A stretch of 64,000 nt of DNA from Pokkaliibacter sp046614695 (GTDB taxonomy: Bacteria; Pseudomonadota; Gammaproteobacteria; Pseudomonadales; Balneatricaceae), in contig NZ_JBKKHQ010000016.1 in assembly GCF_046614695.1 (NCBI RefSeq), positions 124,001-188,000 of the forward strand. Direction: 5' to 3'. The translations under genes were made by a program, and so were the position numbers. Shown piece after piece: positions 17,497 through 25,671 of this stretch. Position 1 is the stretch's first letter. Each line of letters starts with the position of its first letter. Under the pieces are notes generated by a model. It was not told the origin of the DNA. It ran no database searches and saw only the letters and a program-made list of their open reading frames with translations.

Positions 17497-18486
17497 ATGT
17501 TGAAGTTCACTGCAAAAGCCCTGGTATGTGCGGTCTCTCTGGGTATCGCTTCCTGGGCAAGTGCTGATCCTATTCTGATCAAGTTCTCTCACGTTGTTGC
17601 AGACAGCACCCCGAAAGGTCAGGGCGCACTGATGTTCAAGAAACTGGTCGAGGAGCGTCTGCCTGGCAAGGTGGAAGTTCAGGTGTATCCGAACTCTTCT
17701 CTGTTCGGTGACGGTAAAGAAATGGAAGCGCTGTTGCTGGGTGACGTGCAGATGATTGCACCTTCACTGGCGAAGTTTGGTCAGTACACCAAAAAACTGC
17801 AGATTTTCGATCTGCCCTTCCTCTTTAACGATATCAATGCCGTGGATCGCTTCCAGCATTCCGATGCTGGCCAGGGTCTGTTGCACTCCATGGAAAGCAA
17901 CAACATCACCGGTCTGGGCTACTGGCACAACGGTATGAAGCAGCTGTCTGCCAACAAGGCACTGCATGAACCTAAAGATGCGCGTGGTCTGAAATTCCGT
18001 GTGCAGTCATCCGAAGTACTGGAAGAGCAGTTCAAGGCGCTGAAAGCCAACGCCCGTAAGATGAGCTTCTCTGAGGTGTATCAGGGTCTGCAGACCGGCG
18101 TTGTGAACGGTGCTGAGAACCCCTGGTCCAACATCGAATCCCAGAAGTTTTATGAAGTTCAGAAATACATCACCGAATCCAACCACGGTGTACTGGACTA
18201 TATGCTGATCACCAACACCAAGTTCTGGAACGGCCTGCCACCCGACATCCGTACCGAGCTGGACAAGATCGTTGTGGAAGTGACCGATGAGGTTAACAAA
18301 GAAGCAGCCGAGCTGAATGACAAGGCCAAAGCCAAAGTGGTGGCTGCTGGCACCAGCGAAGTGATCGAACTGACTCCGGAAGAGCGCGGCAAGTGGGTTG
18401 AAGCCATGAAGCCTGTGTGGAAGAAGTTTGAGGGTGATATCGGTTCCGACCTGATCGAAGCTGCGCAGAAAGCTAACGCAGAGTAA
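17497..18486 (+). CDS. dctP: TRAP transporter substrate-binding protein DctP
   Basis: 329 residues with a signal peptide (MLKFTAKALVCAVSLGIASW, cleavage near WASA-DP). The mature start ILIKFSHVVADSTPKGQGA and the core KFRVQSSEVLEEQFKAL and ENPWSNIESQKFYEVQKY are characteristic of DctP proteins for C4-dicarboxylates (succinate, fumarate, malate). The Arg in KFRVQSS corresponds to the residue that binds a carboxylate in the family. It delivers substrate to the DctQM membrane complex encoded next. A sigma-54-like promoter lies upstream and a double stem-loop directly downstream. Confidence 0.92.
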   Translation: MLKFTAKALVCAVSLGIASWASADPILIKFSHVVADSTPKGQGALMFKKLVEERLPGKVEVQVYPNSSLFGDGKEMEALLLGDVQMIAPSLAKFGQYTKKLQIFDLPFLFNDINAVDRFQHSDAGQGLLHSMESNNITGLGYWHNGMKQLSANKALHEPKDARGLKFRVQSSEVLEEQFKALKANARKMSFSEVYQGLQTGVVNGAENPWSNIESQKFYEVQKYITESNHGVLDYMLITNTKFWNGLPPDIRTELDKIVVEVTDEVNKEAAELNDKAKAKVVAAGTSEVIELTPEERGKWVEAMKPVWKKFEGDIGSDLIEAAQKANAE

Positions 18487-18501
18487 TCCTCGATCTACCC
18501 G

Positions 18502-18547
18502 GATGAGTCATGACTCATCTCTCCTGACCTCCGAAGGGAGGTCAGGA
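18502..18547 (+). other. Two adjacent stem-loops between dctP and dctQ
   Basis: First an 18-bp perfect palindrome without loop (GATGAGTCA/TGACTCATC, 18502-18519). Then an 11-bp stem TCCTGACCTCC/GGAGGTCAGGA with a GAAG tetraloop (18522-18547), followed by a weak ACCCTTT tail. The position between binding-protein and membrane-subunit genes suggests mRNA stabilisation of dctP or partial termination. Confidence 0.7.
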
Positions 18548-18585
18548 CCCTTTCGTGATCTGAAGTAATGCATCTGGAGTCGCCA

Positions 18586-19221
18586 ATGAGCGGAATCAAG
18601 AATGTCTGGGCAAGGCTGGAAGAATGGCTGATTGCCTTTCTGCTGGCGGCGATGACGTTGATCACATTCATCTACGTCGTGCTGAATAACCTGTACCCGG
18701 TCTTCTATTTTTTAGGTGAGCGATTTTCTGAGTCGTCGGTTGAGATGAGTGATTTCTTCTATGCGATAGGAGATTTCTTTATCACGCCAGCACAGGAAAT
18801 GACCTGGAGTAATGCTCTGGTCAAAATGCTGTTTGGCTGGCTGATTTTTATCGGTATTTCCTACGGCGTTCGTACCGCAGGGCATATTGGTGTCGACGCT
18901 CTGGTCAAACTGGCCAATAAACCCATGCAGAGAGTCATTGGTGTTGTGGCCACTTTGTGTTGCCTGGGTTACGCAGGCTTGATGGCTGTTTCCAGTTTTG
19001 AGTGGATTCATACTCTGTATCAGCATCCCACCGAAGCGGAGGATCTTGGGCGCTTTGGTATTGAGCAGTGGCATGTTGGTGTCATTGTTCCTGTCGGCTT
19101 TTTTCTGGTAGCTGTCCGTTTCCTTGAAGTCTTGATTCGCATTCTGACAGGAAAACAATCCGGTCTGGGCCTCGCTGATGAAGCGAAAGATGCGCTGAAG
19201 CTGGCGGAAGAGCAGGAGTAA
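18586..19221 (+). CDS. dctQ: TRAP transporter small permease DctQ
   Basis: 211 residues from ATG 18586, which has TGGAG six bases upstream; an earlier in-frame ATG at 18568 lacks a good ribosome site. Four membrane segments are seen: LIAFLLAAMTLITFIYVVL, LFGWLIFIGISYGVR, VIGVVATLCCLGYAGLMAV and WHVGVIVPVGFFLVAVRF. Between the first two lies an insert around the FYFLGERFSESSVEMSDFFYAIG stretch, making it longer than the usual 160-180 residues. It pairs with DctM in the inner membrane. dctM begins 5 bp after its stop. Confidence 0.9.
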   Translation: MSGIKNVWARLEEWLIAFLLAAMTLITFIYVVLNNLYPVFYFLGERFSESSVEMSDFFYAIGDFFITPAQEMTWSNALVKMLFGWLIFIGISYGVRTAGHIGVDALVKLANKPMQRVIGVVATLCCLGYAGLMAVSSFEWIHTLYQHPTEAEDLGRFGIEQWHVGVIVPVGFFLVAVRFLEVLIRILTGKQSGLGLADEAKDALKLAEEQE

Positions 19222-19226
19222 TTCAG

Positions 19227-20510
19227 ATGACTATTCTTTTCCTGTTTTTTGTTCTTTTTGGCCTGATGCTGATTGGTGTACCTATCGCTATCTCTTTAGG
19301 TCTGTCTGGCGCTTTGACTATCCTGATGTTCAGTCAGGATTCCGTAAGTGGCCTGGCGATCAAGCTGTTTGAAACCTCCGAACACTACACGCTGCTGGCG
19401 ATACCTTTCTTCCTGTTGGCCGGTGCCTTTATGACCACGGGCGGTGTGGCGCGTCGTTTGATTGATTTCGCCAATGCCTGTGTCGGTCATATCCGTGGTG
19501 GTCTGGCGATTGCTGCGGTATTGGCCTGCATGCTGTTTGCCGCTCTGTCTGGCTCCTCTCCGGCGACGGTCGCAGCGGTGGGCTCTATCGCCATCGCCGG
19601 GATGGTGCGCTCAGGTTACCCTCAGGAATTTGGCGCAGGTATCGTCTGTAATGCCGGTACGCTGGGTATTCTGATACCGCCTTCTATCGTTATGGTGGTA
19701 TACGCCGCCGCAACGGAAACCTCCGTGGGCAAGCTTTTTATGGCTGGTGTGGTACCGGGCCTGCTTTTAGGTTTGGTGCTGATGGTGGCTATCTATATCG
19801 TCGCGGTGAAGAAGAATCTGCCAGCGATGCCACGTGTCTCCATGCGCGAGTGGCTAACCACTGCCCGCAAAGCCTTCTGGGGCTTACTGCTGATGGTGAT
19901 CATCCTTGGTGGTATCTACTCCGGGATGTTTACCCCGACAGAAGCGGCGGCCGTTGCTGCAGTGTATTCAGGTTTTATTGCGCTATTCGTCTATAAAGAC
20001 ATGGGTTTCAAAGAGTGTCCGAAGGTGCTGCTGGAAGCGGGCAAGCTGACCATCATGCTGATGTTCATCATCGCCAACGCCATGCTCTTTGCTCATGTAC
20101 TGACCACCGAACAAATTCCTCAGACCATTGCTGCCTGGGTCTCCGGCCTTGGGTTGTCACCCTGGATGTTCCTGCTGATCGTCAACATCGTGCTATTGAT
20201 TGCCGGTAACTTTATGGAGCCGTCAGCCATTATCCTGATTCTGGCGCCAATCCTGTTCCCGATTGCTATCCAGCTAGGTATCGACCCGATTCATCTGGGT
20301 GTGATCATGGTGGTGAACATGGAAATTGGCCTGATCACGCCACCTGTCGGTCTGAATTTGTTCGTGACCTCGGCGGTGACGGGAATGTCTCTGGGAGCCA
20401 CCATTCGTGCGGCACTGCCCTGGCTGATGCTGCTGCTGGGCTTCCTGATGATTGTGACCTATGTCCCTGCGGTTTCTCTGGCACTGCCCAACTTCCTCGG
20501 CATGCCATAA
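19227..20510 (+). CDS. dctM: TRAP transporter large permease DctM
   Basis: 427 residues, very hydrophobic, about 12 membrane segments, normal DctM length. Family blocks GLSGALTILMF, LLAIPFFLLAGAFM, LFAALSGSSPATVAAVGSIA and GLITPPVGLNLFV are clear. It forms the sodium-coupled channel of the tripartite dicarboxylate importer with DctP and DctQ. The operon closes with a strong terminator 94 bp later. Confidence 0.95.
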   Translation: MTILFLFFVLFGLMLIGVPIAISLGLSGALTILMFSQDSVSGLAIKLFETSEHYTLLAIPFFLLAGAFMTTGGVARRLIDFANACVGHIRGGLAIAAVLACMLFAALSGSSPATVAAVGSIAIAGMVRSGYPQEFGAGIVCNAGTLGILIPPSIVMVVYAAATETSVGKLFMAGVVPGLLLGLVLMVAIYIVAVKKNLPAMPRVSMREWLTTARKAFWGLLLMVIILGGIYSGMFTPTEAAAVAAVYSGFIALFVYKDMGFKECPKVLLEAGKLTIMLMFIIANAMLFAHVLTTEQIPQTIAAWVSGLGLSPWMFLLIVNIVLLIAGNFMEPSAIILILAPILFPIAIQLGIDPIHLGVIMVVNMEIGLITPPVGLNLFVTSAVTGMSLGATIRAALPWLMLLLGFLMIVTYVPAVSLALPNFLGMP

Positions 20511-20603
20511 GGAATGCCCGCCGGGCTGCACAGACTCGAACACTGAGTGGCTTTGGTAGGTAACAGGAGGCGACGGCCTCCGGCAGTTTGAGCTATTGCT
20601 CGG

Positions 20604-20625
20604 CCCCGCTTCGGCGGGGTTTTTT
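20604..20625 (+). terminator. Strong intrinsic terminator of dctPQM
   Basis: CCCCGC-TTCG-GCGGGG stem-loop with an exceptionally stable UUCG tetraloop, followed by six T. Confidence 0.92.
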
Positions 20626-20728
20626 CGTTATGGCTGTGCTAGGGTGCTGGATGGTGGGAGCTATTCGTTTCTCTCTGTTATTAGCTGCCTTGTCTCACCC
20701 GTTCATGCCCGTTATCCCGGAGCCACCT

Positions 20729-21142
20729 ATGTCTGACGCGCTTCATCTGGGAATCACCCTTCAGTGCACGGCTGAAAAGGTCTACGCCTTTGTGCGTGAC
20801 GCTCGTCATTTGCCCCTGTGGGCGGCGGGACTGGCCAGCTCCGAGGTCAGTGAAATTGCGCCGGACCGCTGGGCGATGGCATCACCGCTTGGCAGCGTCG
20901 AAGTCGCTTTCTGTGCGAAGAATACGCTTGGCGTGCTGGATCATGAAGTCACGCTGGCAGACGGTCAGCGCTTCATGAATCCCATGCGTGTCGTGCCCTT
21001 TGGGCCGGACCCCCGTTACAGCGAATTCAGTTTTACCCTGTTTCGCCAGCCCGGCATGAGTGATGCTGACTTTGCCCGCGACCGGGCGGCGGTGGAGGCC
21101 GATCTGGTCACCCTGAAAGCCCTGCTGGAGGAGCTGCCATGA
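20729..21142 (+). CDS. SRPBCC (START-like) family protein
   Basis: 137 residues from ATG 20729, with CGGAG upstream. The open frame extends further 5' but would begin inside the dctM terminator, so the shorter start is preferred. ITLQCTAEKVYAFVRDARHLPLWAAGL is the typical first strand and helix of the SRPBCC ligand-binding fold. The ligand is unknown. Its stop overlaps the start of the acetyltransferase gene (ATGA 21139-21142), so the two are coupled. Confidence 0.7.
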   Translation: MSDALHLGITLQCTAEKVYAFVRDARHLPLWAAGLASSEVSEIAPDRWAMASPLGSVEVAFCAKNTLGVLDHEVTLADGQRFMNPMRVVPFGPDPRYSEFSFTLFRQPGMSDADFARDRAAVEADLVTLKALLEELP

Positions 21143-21576
21143 GCCTGAGTATTCGTCTTGCCCGTGAAGCTGATGCAACGGCGATTCAGAGGCTGACAGC
21201 GCAGCTGGGCTATGGCGCCAGTGTGGCCCAGACTCGCCAGTGGCTGGCCGTGCTTGGTCTTGAGCCCGGACGCTACGGGGTGTATGTGGCGGTGCGGCAG
21301 GAGGAGGTCTGTGGCTGGATCGTGGTGGAAAAACGCCTGTCACTGGAGACGGGCTTTAAAGCGGAAATCACCGGGCTGGTGGTTTCTGATCAGCACCGTC
21401 GGTTGGGTATCGGTGAGGCACTGGTACAAGCGGCGCAGCAATGGACCGCCGATAGCGGGCTGGACCGTCTTGTGGTGCGCTCCAACATTCAGCGGGAAGC
21501 CTCGCATCCCTTTTATGAGTCGCTGGGTTTTATCCGCCAGAAAACAGCCCATAACTATCTGAAAAAATTGGCCTGA
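21139..21576 (+). CDS. GNAT-family N-acetyltransferase
   Basis: 145 residues. IRLAREADATAIQRLTAQLG is the usual GNAT N-terminus. EITGLVVSDQHRRLGIGEALVQAA contains the acetyl-CoA pyrophosphate loop (Q-x-x-R-x-x-G-x-G), and HPFYESLGF is the common C-terminal motif. The acceptor is unknown. It is translationally coupled to the SRPBCC gene. Confidence 0.85.
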   Translation: MSLSIRLAREADATAIQRLTAQLGYGASVAQTRQWLAVLGLEPGRYGVYVAVRQEEVCGWIVVEKRLSLETGFKAEITGLVVSDQHRRLGIGEALVQAAQQWTADSGLDRLVVRSNIQREASHPFYESLGFIRQKTAHNYLKKLA

Positions 21577-21658
21577 TGGATTTCGCTATGAACGCTTTCA
21601 TCAGAAACAGCCTTGCCTCAGGCCTTATGCAAATCACCTTGTCAGGAATCAGTAGTCG

Positions 21659-22114
21659 ATGAATTTATCCCGCTGGATTATCGCCGGAGTCATTATCGGG
21701 TTTCTTGCCTCCGGAGGCTGGAAGAAGCTGGCCGCTCCCTTTCTGGCGCCGGAAACGGCGACGGCAGCACCTGCTGTCGCCACCGAGCAGGCCATTACTG
21801 AGGCCTATGCACGGCAGCAGAGCAATGTGCAGGTACAAGGGCAGGGCGTGGTGACCCGCATCCTGCCTGATGACACCAAAGGCAGTCGTCACCAGCGTTT
21901 TATTCTGCGACTCGCTACCGGTCAGACGCTGTTGATTGCGCACAATATAGATCTTGCCTCGCGGCTCAATGGGCTTAAGGAAGGCGATCAGGTCGCTTTT
22001 TACGGTGAGTATGAGTGGAATGACAAAGGCGGTGTCGTGCACTGGACCCATCATGATCCTCAGGGCCGACACACCAATGGCTGGCTCGAGCTTAACGGCG
22101 TGAAGTATCAGTAA
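21659..22114 (+). CDS. DUF3465 domain protein, exported or membrane-anchored
   Basis: 151 residues. The N-terminal hydrophobic segment WIIAGVIIGFLASGGW looks like a signal anchor, followed by an Ala/Thr-rich linker. The domain (about 55-150) shows the DUF3465 pattern: GQGVVTRILPDD, HQRFILRLATGQTLLIAHNID, GDQVAFYGEYEWN and GVVHWTHHDPQG.H. It is OB-fold-like in appearance; the function is unknown. It stands 82 bp after the acetyltransferase gene with its own start region. Confidence 0.75.
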   Translation: MNLSRWIIAGVIIGFLASGGWKKLAAPFLAPETATAAPAVATEQAITEAYARQQSNVQVQGQGVVTRILPDDTKGSRHQRFILRLATGQTLLIAHNIDLASRLNGLKEGDQVAFYGEYEWNDKGGVVHWTHHDPQGRHTNGWLELNGVKYQ

Positions 22115-22238
22115 CGCCGCGCTGCAACGCATTCACACGCTTTTTTCCTTGTTGATTAGGGAGTGCGCCTCCACCTGTAAGTGATACCAGGCTGGTTTAA
22201 GACCTTCTCTTTGCCTGACTTATAACAGGAGATTTAAC

Positions 22239-22622
22239 GTGCTGGCCAAATTGCGCCGAACGGCAACGTTACTGAAAGCTGAAACCTTTGCACTCTTTCT
22301 GGCGGTGAAAGATCCACGCACGCCGCTGGCCGCCAAGCTGCTGGTGGCGGCTATCGTGGCTTACGCCGTCAGCCCCATTGACCTCATACCGGATGTGATT
22401 CCCATTCTGGGTTGGCTGGATGATCTGATCATTCTTCCCTGGGGGATTCGTCTGGCCCTGAAAATGGTGCCTGAAGAGGTGATGGCGGAATGTCGCCAAC
22501 GCGCCAGTTCGGGGCTTTCCGGTCTGAAGAAAGCCGGACTGATCGCCGCTGCCGTGATTATTCTGCTGTGGGTTACATTGGTATGCCTGCTGGGTTCGCT
22601 GCTTTACTCCGCGTTTAACTGA
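22239..22622 (+). CDS. DUF1232 (YkvA-like) membrane protein
   Basis: 127 residues from GTG 22239 with ACAGGAGA upstream. The core AYAVSPIDLIPDVIPILGWLDDLIILPWGI is the DUF1232 signature. A C-terminal membrane segment, AAAVIILLWVTLVCLLGSLLY, follows. The function is not known; the family is widespread. The 270 bp after it contain a hairpin (TAAGGTG...CACCTTA near 22651) but no clear terminator. Confidence 0.85.
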   Translation: MLAKLRRTATLLKAETFALFLAVKDPRTPLAAKLLVAAIVAYAVSPIDLIPDVIPILGWLDDLIILPWGIRLALKMVPEEVMAECRQRASSGLSGLKKAGLIAAAVIILLWVTLVCLLGSLLYSAFN

Positions 22623-22892
22623 ACTGCCCGCAGGAGTTCGCAGTGTTAAGGTGTGTTTATATGCACCTTACAGGCGTATTACTCTCTCGTTTGAGGCTTA
22701 TTCTTGAGATTGTCGTGATCAGGGGGGATAAAGCGCCGTTTGTCGTCAAACAGTGATTGCCCTTTCTTTTTGCTTGCTCAATGATGGATTGGCTTGCCCG
22801 AGAGATAAGGATTTTCCTTAGGCTCATTCCTCACTCTCCCGCCAGCATCACGGATGTTTGCTCAATGACAGGGAACGAGGGGGAGAACTATC

Positions 22893-23519
22893 ATGACACC
22901 CATTGTGCAACGCTGGGCTGCGTTTAGTGTGCTGACCTTCGCCTCATGGGGCATGGCTCCTGTCGTTCAGGCAGAAGATGCGCTGACTGAAGGTGAGCCC
23001 GAGTCAGTGCTTCAGGCCAGAACCTTCAATAGCCTCTACGCCAAATTCTGCCTTAAATATCTCTACGATCTGGACAGCCTTCGCGACATGATGGCACCTG
23101 TGCCTCAGCTCGCGCCTGAGCAGGCGATGTTGCTGCTGCAAGGCCAGCCCGGTGATGCCTGGCCGGTTCATGATGCCAATGGCGACTTCGTGGTGGTGGT
23201 GCCGAAGCTTCGTAAGGAGTGCTCGGTGGCAGGAAGGGCTGTCGATACCACTGCTGTTAGCGCCTTTTTCGCCAAACATCTGGCGGTTGCCCCGGACCCT
23301 CTGACCGCTAAAACCCTCAAGGATGAAGACCTGGTGCCCAGTGCAGACGAAGCCGCTCAGGGAGCGGTGCCTCAGCATCGGGTGACCTATGAATGGCATG
23401 GGCCGGATGCGCCCGTGCTGATGCGATTTACGCTGGTGACAGCTCCCGGTTCCACTCAGGGTCTGCAGGCATGGGGCACGGCCTCATTGCTGATGCCCAG
23501 TGACCTGAAGAGTGAATGA
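22893..23519 (+). CDS. Periplasmic hypothetical protein
   Basis: 208 residues with a signal peptide (WAAFSVLTFASWGMAPVVQA, cleavage near QA-ED). The mature part has two Cys (in AKFCLKYL and RKECSV), which could form a disulfide. A segment LLLQGQPGDAWPVHDANGDFVVVVPK recalls the NMCC_0638-type exported protein family, but that match is from memory and weak. It is followed immediately by a small hypothetical gene with the stop and start regions nearly touching. Confidence 0.6.
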   Translation: MTPIVQRWAAFSVLTFASWGMAPVVQAEDALTEGEPESVLQARTFNSLYAKFCLKYLYDLDSLRDMMAPVPQLAPEQAMLLLQGQPGDAWPVHDANGDFVVVVPKLRKECSVAGRAVDTTAVSAFFAKHLAVAPDPLTAKTLKDEDLVPSADEAAQGAVPQHRVTYEWHGPDAPVLMRFTLVTAPGSTQGLQAWGTASLLMPSDLKSE

Positions 23520-23523
23520 CGCC

Positions 23524-23802
23524 ATGGAATCATCATCTGTTCATGAAGGCCTGATTGAAGCTCAGACCCTGTTCATTTCGGAGTCGCTGAATCTGATACT
23601 GGCCTATGAGCTGGCGCTGGGTAATCAGATTATCGAGCAACTGGCCTGGCCGCCGCATTGCGATGTGCTCATTGTGCTGGCCCGGCGCTTTGGCAAGCGA
23701 CATGATGCCATTGGTCTTCGTTACCTTTGCCTCAATGACCCCCAGGACTGGCATACCCAATACCAGACCCATGATGGTCGTGAGTCCCTGGTGTGTCGCT
23801 AG
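23524..23802 (+). CDS. Small hypothetical protein
   Basis: 92 residues from ATG 23524 (a GTG at 23512, overlapping the previous stop, would add four). LILAYELALGNQIIEQLAWPPHCDVLIVLARRF looks like a compact alpha/beta protein; no family was recognised. It probably shares a transcript with the exported protein upstream. 23803-24012 contains no gene. Confidence 0.5.
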   Translation: MESSSVHEGLIEAQTLFISESLNLILAYELALGNQIIEQLAWPPHCDVLIVLARRFGKRHDAIGLRYLCLNDPQDWHTQYQTHDGRESLVCR

Positions 23803-24012
23803 CTGGCCTGTGGATTACACGAAAGTGGCCGTTAGGGCAGGCATAATTCGCGAAAAGTACGCAGTTAATGAGGAAATAGGCCTTTAACATGTCTTTTTCC
23901 GTCATGTGATGTCGTCTTTACGCCGTTCCCTTGGGTTCTGTTGTTCAAAGCATCGCCAATGCAGTGATTCTGTGTAATATGGCGAAAAGTTTATCTTTAG
24001 GTGGTAATGCAT

Positions 24013-24438
24013 ATGGCCATCGATGTGACCTGGAAACAGAACTGCGAATTTGAGGTTTCGACCGAAAATCAGTTCCACTTCTCGATTGATGCGGACAACA
24101 TCAGCGCACCGTGCCCAACGGAGGTGCTGCTCTCTGCGCTGGGGTCATGCTCTGCAACGGATGTCGTCATGCAGTTGTGTGATGCAGGTGCCATGCTGGC
24201 ATCCCTGACTAACCGGGTGACTTTTACCCGTACCGATACACCGCCTTGCCTCTATAAAACCATCACCCTGAACTTTGTGATCAGCGGTGAAAACATCAGT
24301 ACGGAACAGGTCGATCAGGCCATTCGTAATGCGCTGGATAAATACTGCCATGTCTGTCTGATGCTGCATCCCTCCATTGAGGTGGACTACACCTTCAGCC
24401 TGAATGCCGAAGCAGAAATTCACGAACCGGCTTTTTGA
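24013..24438 (+). CDS. OsmC-family protein
   Basis: 141 residues. Starts at 24001 (GTG), 24007 and 24013 are in frame; 24013 is chosen because AGGTGG sits eight bases upstream. CPTEVLLSALGSCSATDVVM carries the conserved Cys (C46), and DKYCHVCLMLHPSIEV the second site (C112/C115), as in OsmC/Ohr-type thiol peroxidase folds. The class is closer to the YhfA/OsmC-like group than to Ohr. Probable role is peroxide detoxification or redox stress, by family only. Confidence 0.82.
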   Translation: MAIDVTWKQNCEFEVSTENQFHFSIDADNISAPCPTEVLLSALGSCSATDVVMQLCDAGAMLASLTNRVTFTRTDTPPCLYKTITLNFVISGENISTEQVDQAIRNALDKYCHVCLMLHPSIEVDYTFSLNAEAEIHEPAF

Positions 24439-24463
24439 TGCACTCTTAAAAAGGCCGTTTACG

Positions 24464-24501
24464 AACGCCGGTTGGGTTTCCTGATCGGCGTTTTCGTTTT
24501 T
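24464..24501 (+). terminator. Terminator after osmC-like gene
   Basis: AACGCCG...CGGCGTT stem (24464-24470 / 24486-24492) with a 15-nt loop, followed by TTCGTTTTT. Confidence 0.6.
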
Positions 24502-24822
24502 GCGTTACCCTGAGCGCTGCTTGGCCGGGTTGTTAGCCGCTGTTATTGCATTGTCACAATCCCTGCGTAATCCCGAAAACTGTGGAAAATACTGCGTGGC
24601 CAGACTGTTGCTGCCAGCCATCGCTATCGCCGTGATAACGTGGATTGATATTGGTCTGTCCGCAGTTGGCGGTGAGTTGCTCTCTGGCGATAACGCATTC
24701 TGTGATCACCTGGGCTTGAGTTCCCTGGCTGTGGCAGGCACAACAATGATCTTGAGTCGGGTTGCACAACGACCCGCCTCCCCGAACGCAATGACGATAA
24801 TTTCCCACAGGAGAGATGTGAC
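24502..24822. other. Intergenic region, no supported gene
   Basis: A 108-codon frame could begin at TTG 24500 and reach the next gene, but its start lies in the terminator U-run, there is no ribosome site and no family was recognised. The segment probably holds the promoter of the dienelactone hydrolase gene. Confidence 0.5.
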
Positions 24823-25518
24823 ATGAGTGGTGAGTGGAAACAGGTGCAGGTGGCTGATGGCCAGATGGATGTGTTTGTGGCCCTGAGCGACAAGCCTGAT
24901 GCGCCTTCACTGGTGGTGGTACAGGAAATCTTCGGTGTGAACCGTCATATTCAGGATGTCGCTCAGCGTTATGCGGCCATGGGTTTTAACGTTTATGCCC
25001 CTGATATTTTCTGGCGTGAAACCCGCAAGGTCAGCCTGAGCTATGAAGGCGAGGATTATCAGCGCGCTATCAGCCTGCTGCAGGCGACCGAGCCTGAAAA
25101 AGTCGTGGCGGATATCGTCGCCCTGCGCGCTCACATTCAGGCCACGTTGCCGGGTAATGGCAAGTGCGGCATTGTTGGCTACTGCTTCGGCGGTCTGCTG
25201 TCCTTTATGGCGGCAGCGACAGGCTCCTTTGATGCCGCAGCCTCCTACTACGGCGGCGGTATCCTTAACCGCATGGAGCTGGCCAGCAGCATCAAGAACC
25301 CGATGATCTTCCATTTTGGTGAAGTGGATGATCACGTGCCGCTGGAAACAGCCGTGAAGCTGGAAGAAGCTTTTGCCGGTCGTGATGATGTTTCCGTGCA
25401 TGTGCATCCCGGTGCGGATCACGGCTTTAACTGCGATCTTCGTGCGTCGTTCCACCCACAGGCTTCCGCCATGGCTGGTGAAATGACTCACAGCTTCTTC
25501 AAAAACTATCTGGGCTAA
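24823..25518 (+). CDS. Dienelactone hydrolase family protein
   Basis: 231 residues, alpha/beta hydrolase of the DLH family. The catalytic triad is visible as C121 (GYCFGG), D170 (EVDDHVP) and H200 (GADHGF), with the triad-contacting E35 in VQEIFGVN. In aromatic-degrading bacteria it hydrolyses dienelactone to maleylacetate. No chlorocatechol or other aromatic genes lie nearby, so a general carboxymethylenebutenolidase-like esterase role is more likely. It stands alone between two terminators. Confidence 0.88.
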   Translation: MSGEWKQVQVADGQMDVFVALSDKPDAPSLVVVQEIFGVNRHIQDVAQRYAAMGFNVYAPDIFWRETRKVSLSYEGEDYQRAISLLQATEPEKVVADIVALRAHIQATLPGNGKCGIVGYCFGGLLSFMAAATGSFDAAASYYGGGILNRMELASSIKNPMIFHFGEVDDHVPLETAVKLEEAFAGRDDVSVHVHPGADHGFNCDLRASFHPQASAMAGEMTHSFFKNYLG

Positions 25519-25570
25519 TCCCGCAGGCTCAGTCTCGTGGTTGATCACGAGAGTTTCTGAGTAGCCTGAC

Positions 25571-25602
25571 GCCGGTGATGCAGTCATGTGTCACCGGCTT
25601 TT
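25571..25602 (+). terminator. Terminator after dienelactone hydrolase gene
   Basis: GCCGGTGA...TCACCGGC with a 12-nt loop and TTTTGTGTCTTTTT tail. A second, longer imperfect hairpin (TCTCGTG...CACGAGA) lies just upstream near 25531-25560. Confidence 0.75.
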
Positions 25603-25671
25603 GTGTCTTTTTGCCCGCTATCCTTCGCCGGTCTTGCCTTGGTGCAGGCTGGCCATTCCCGGGGACGAATC

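Noticed and set aside
24500..24826. 108-codon frame before the dienelactone hydrolase gene
   Set aside because: It starts with TTG in a terminator U-run, with no ribosome site and no recognisable family.
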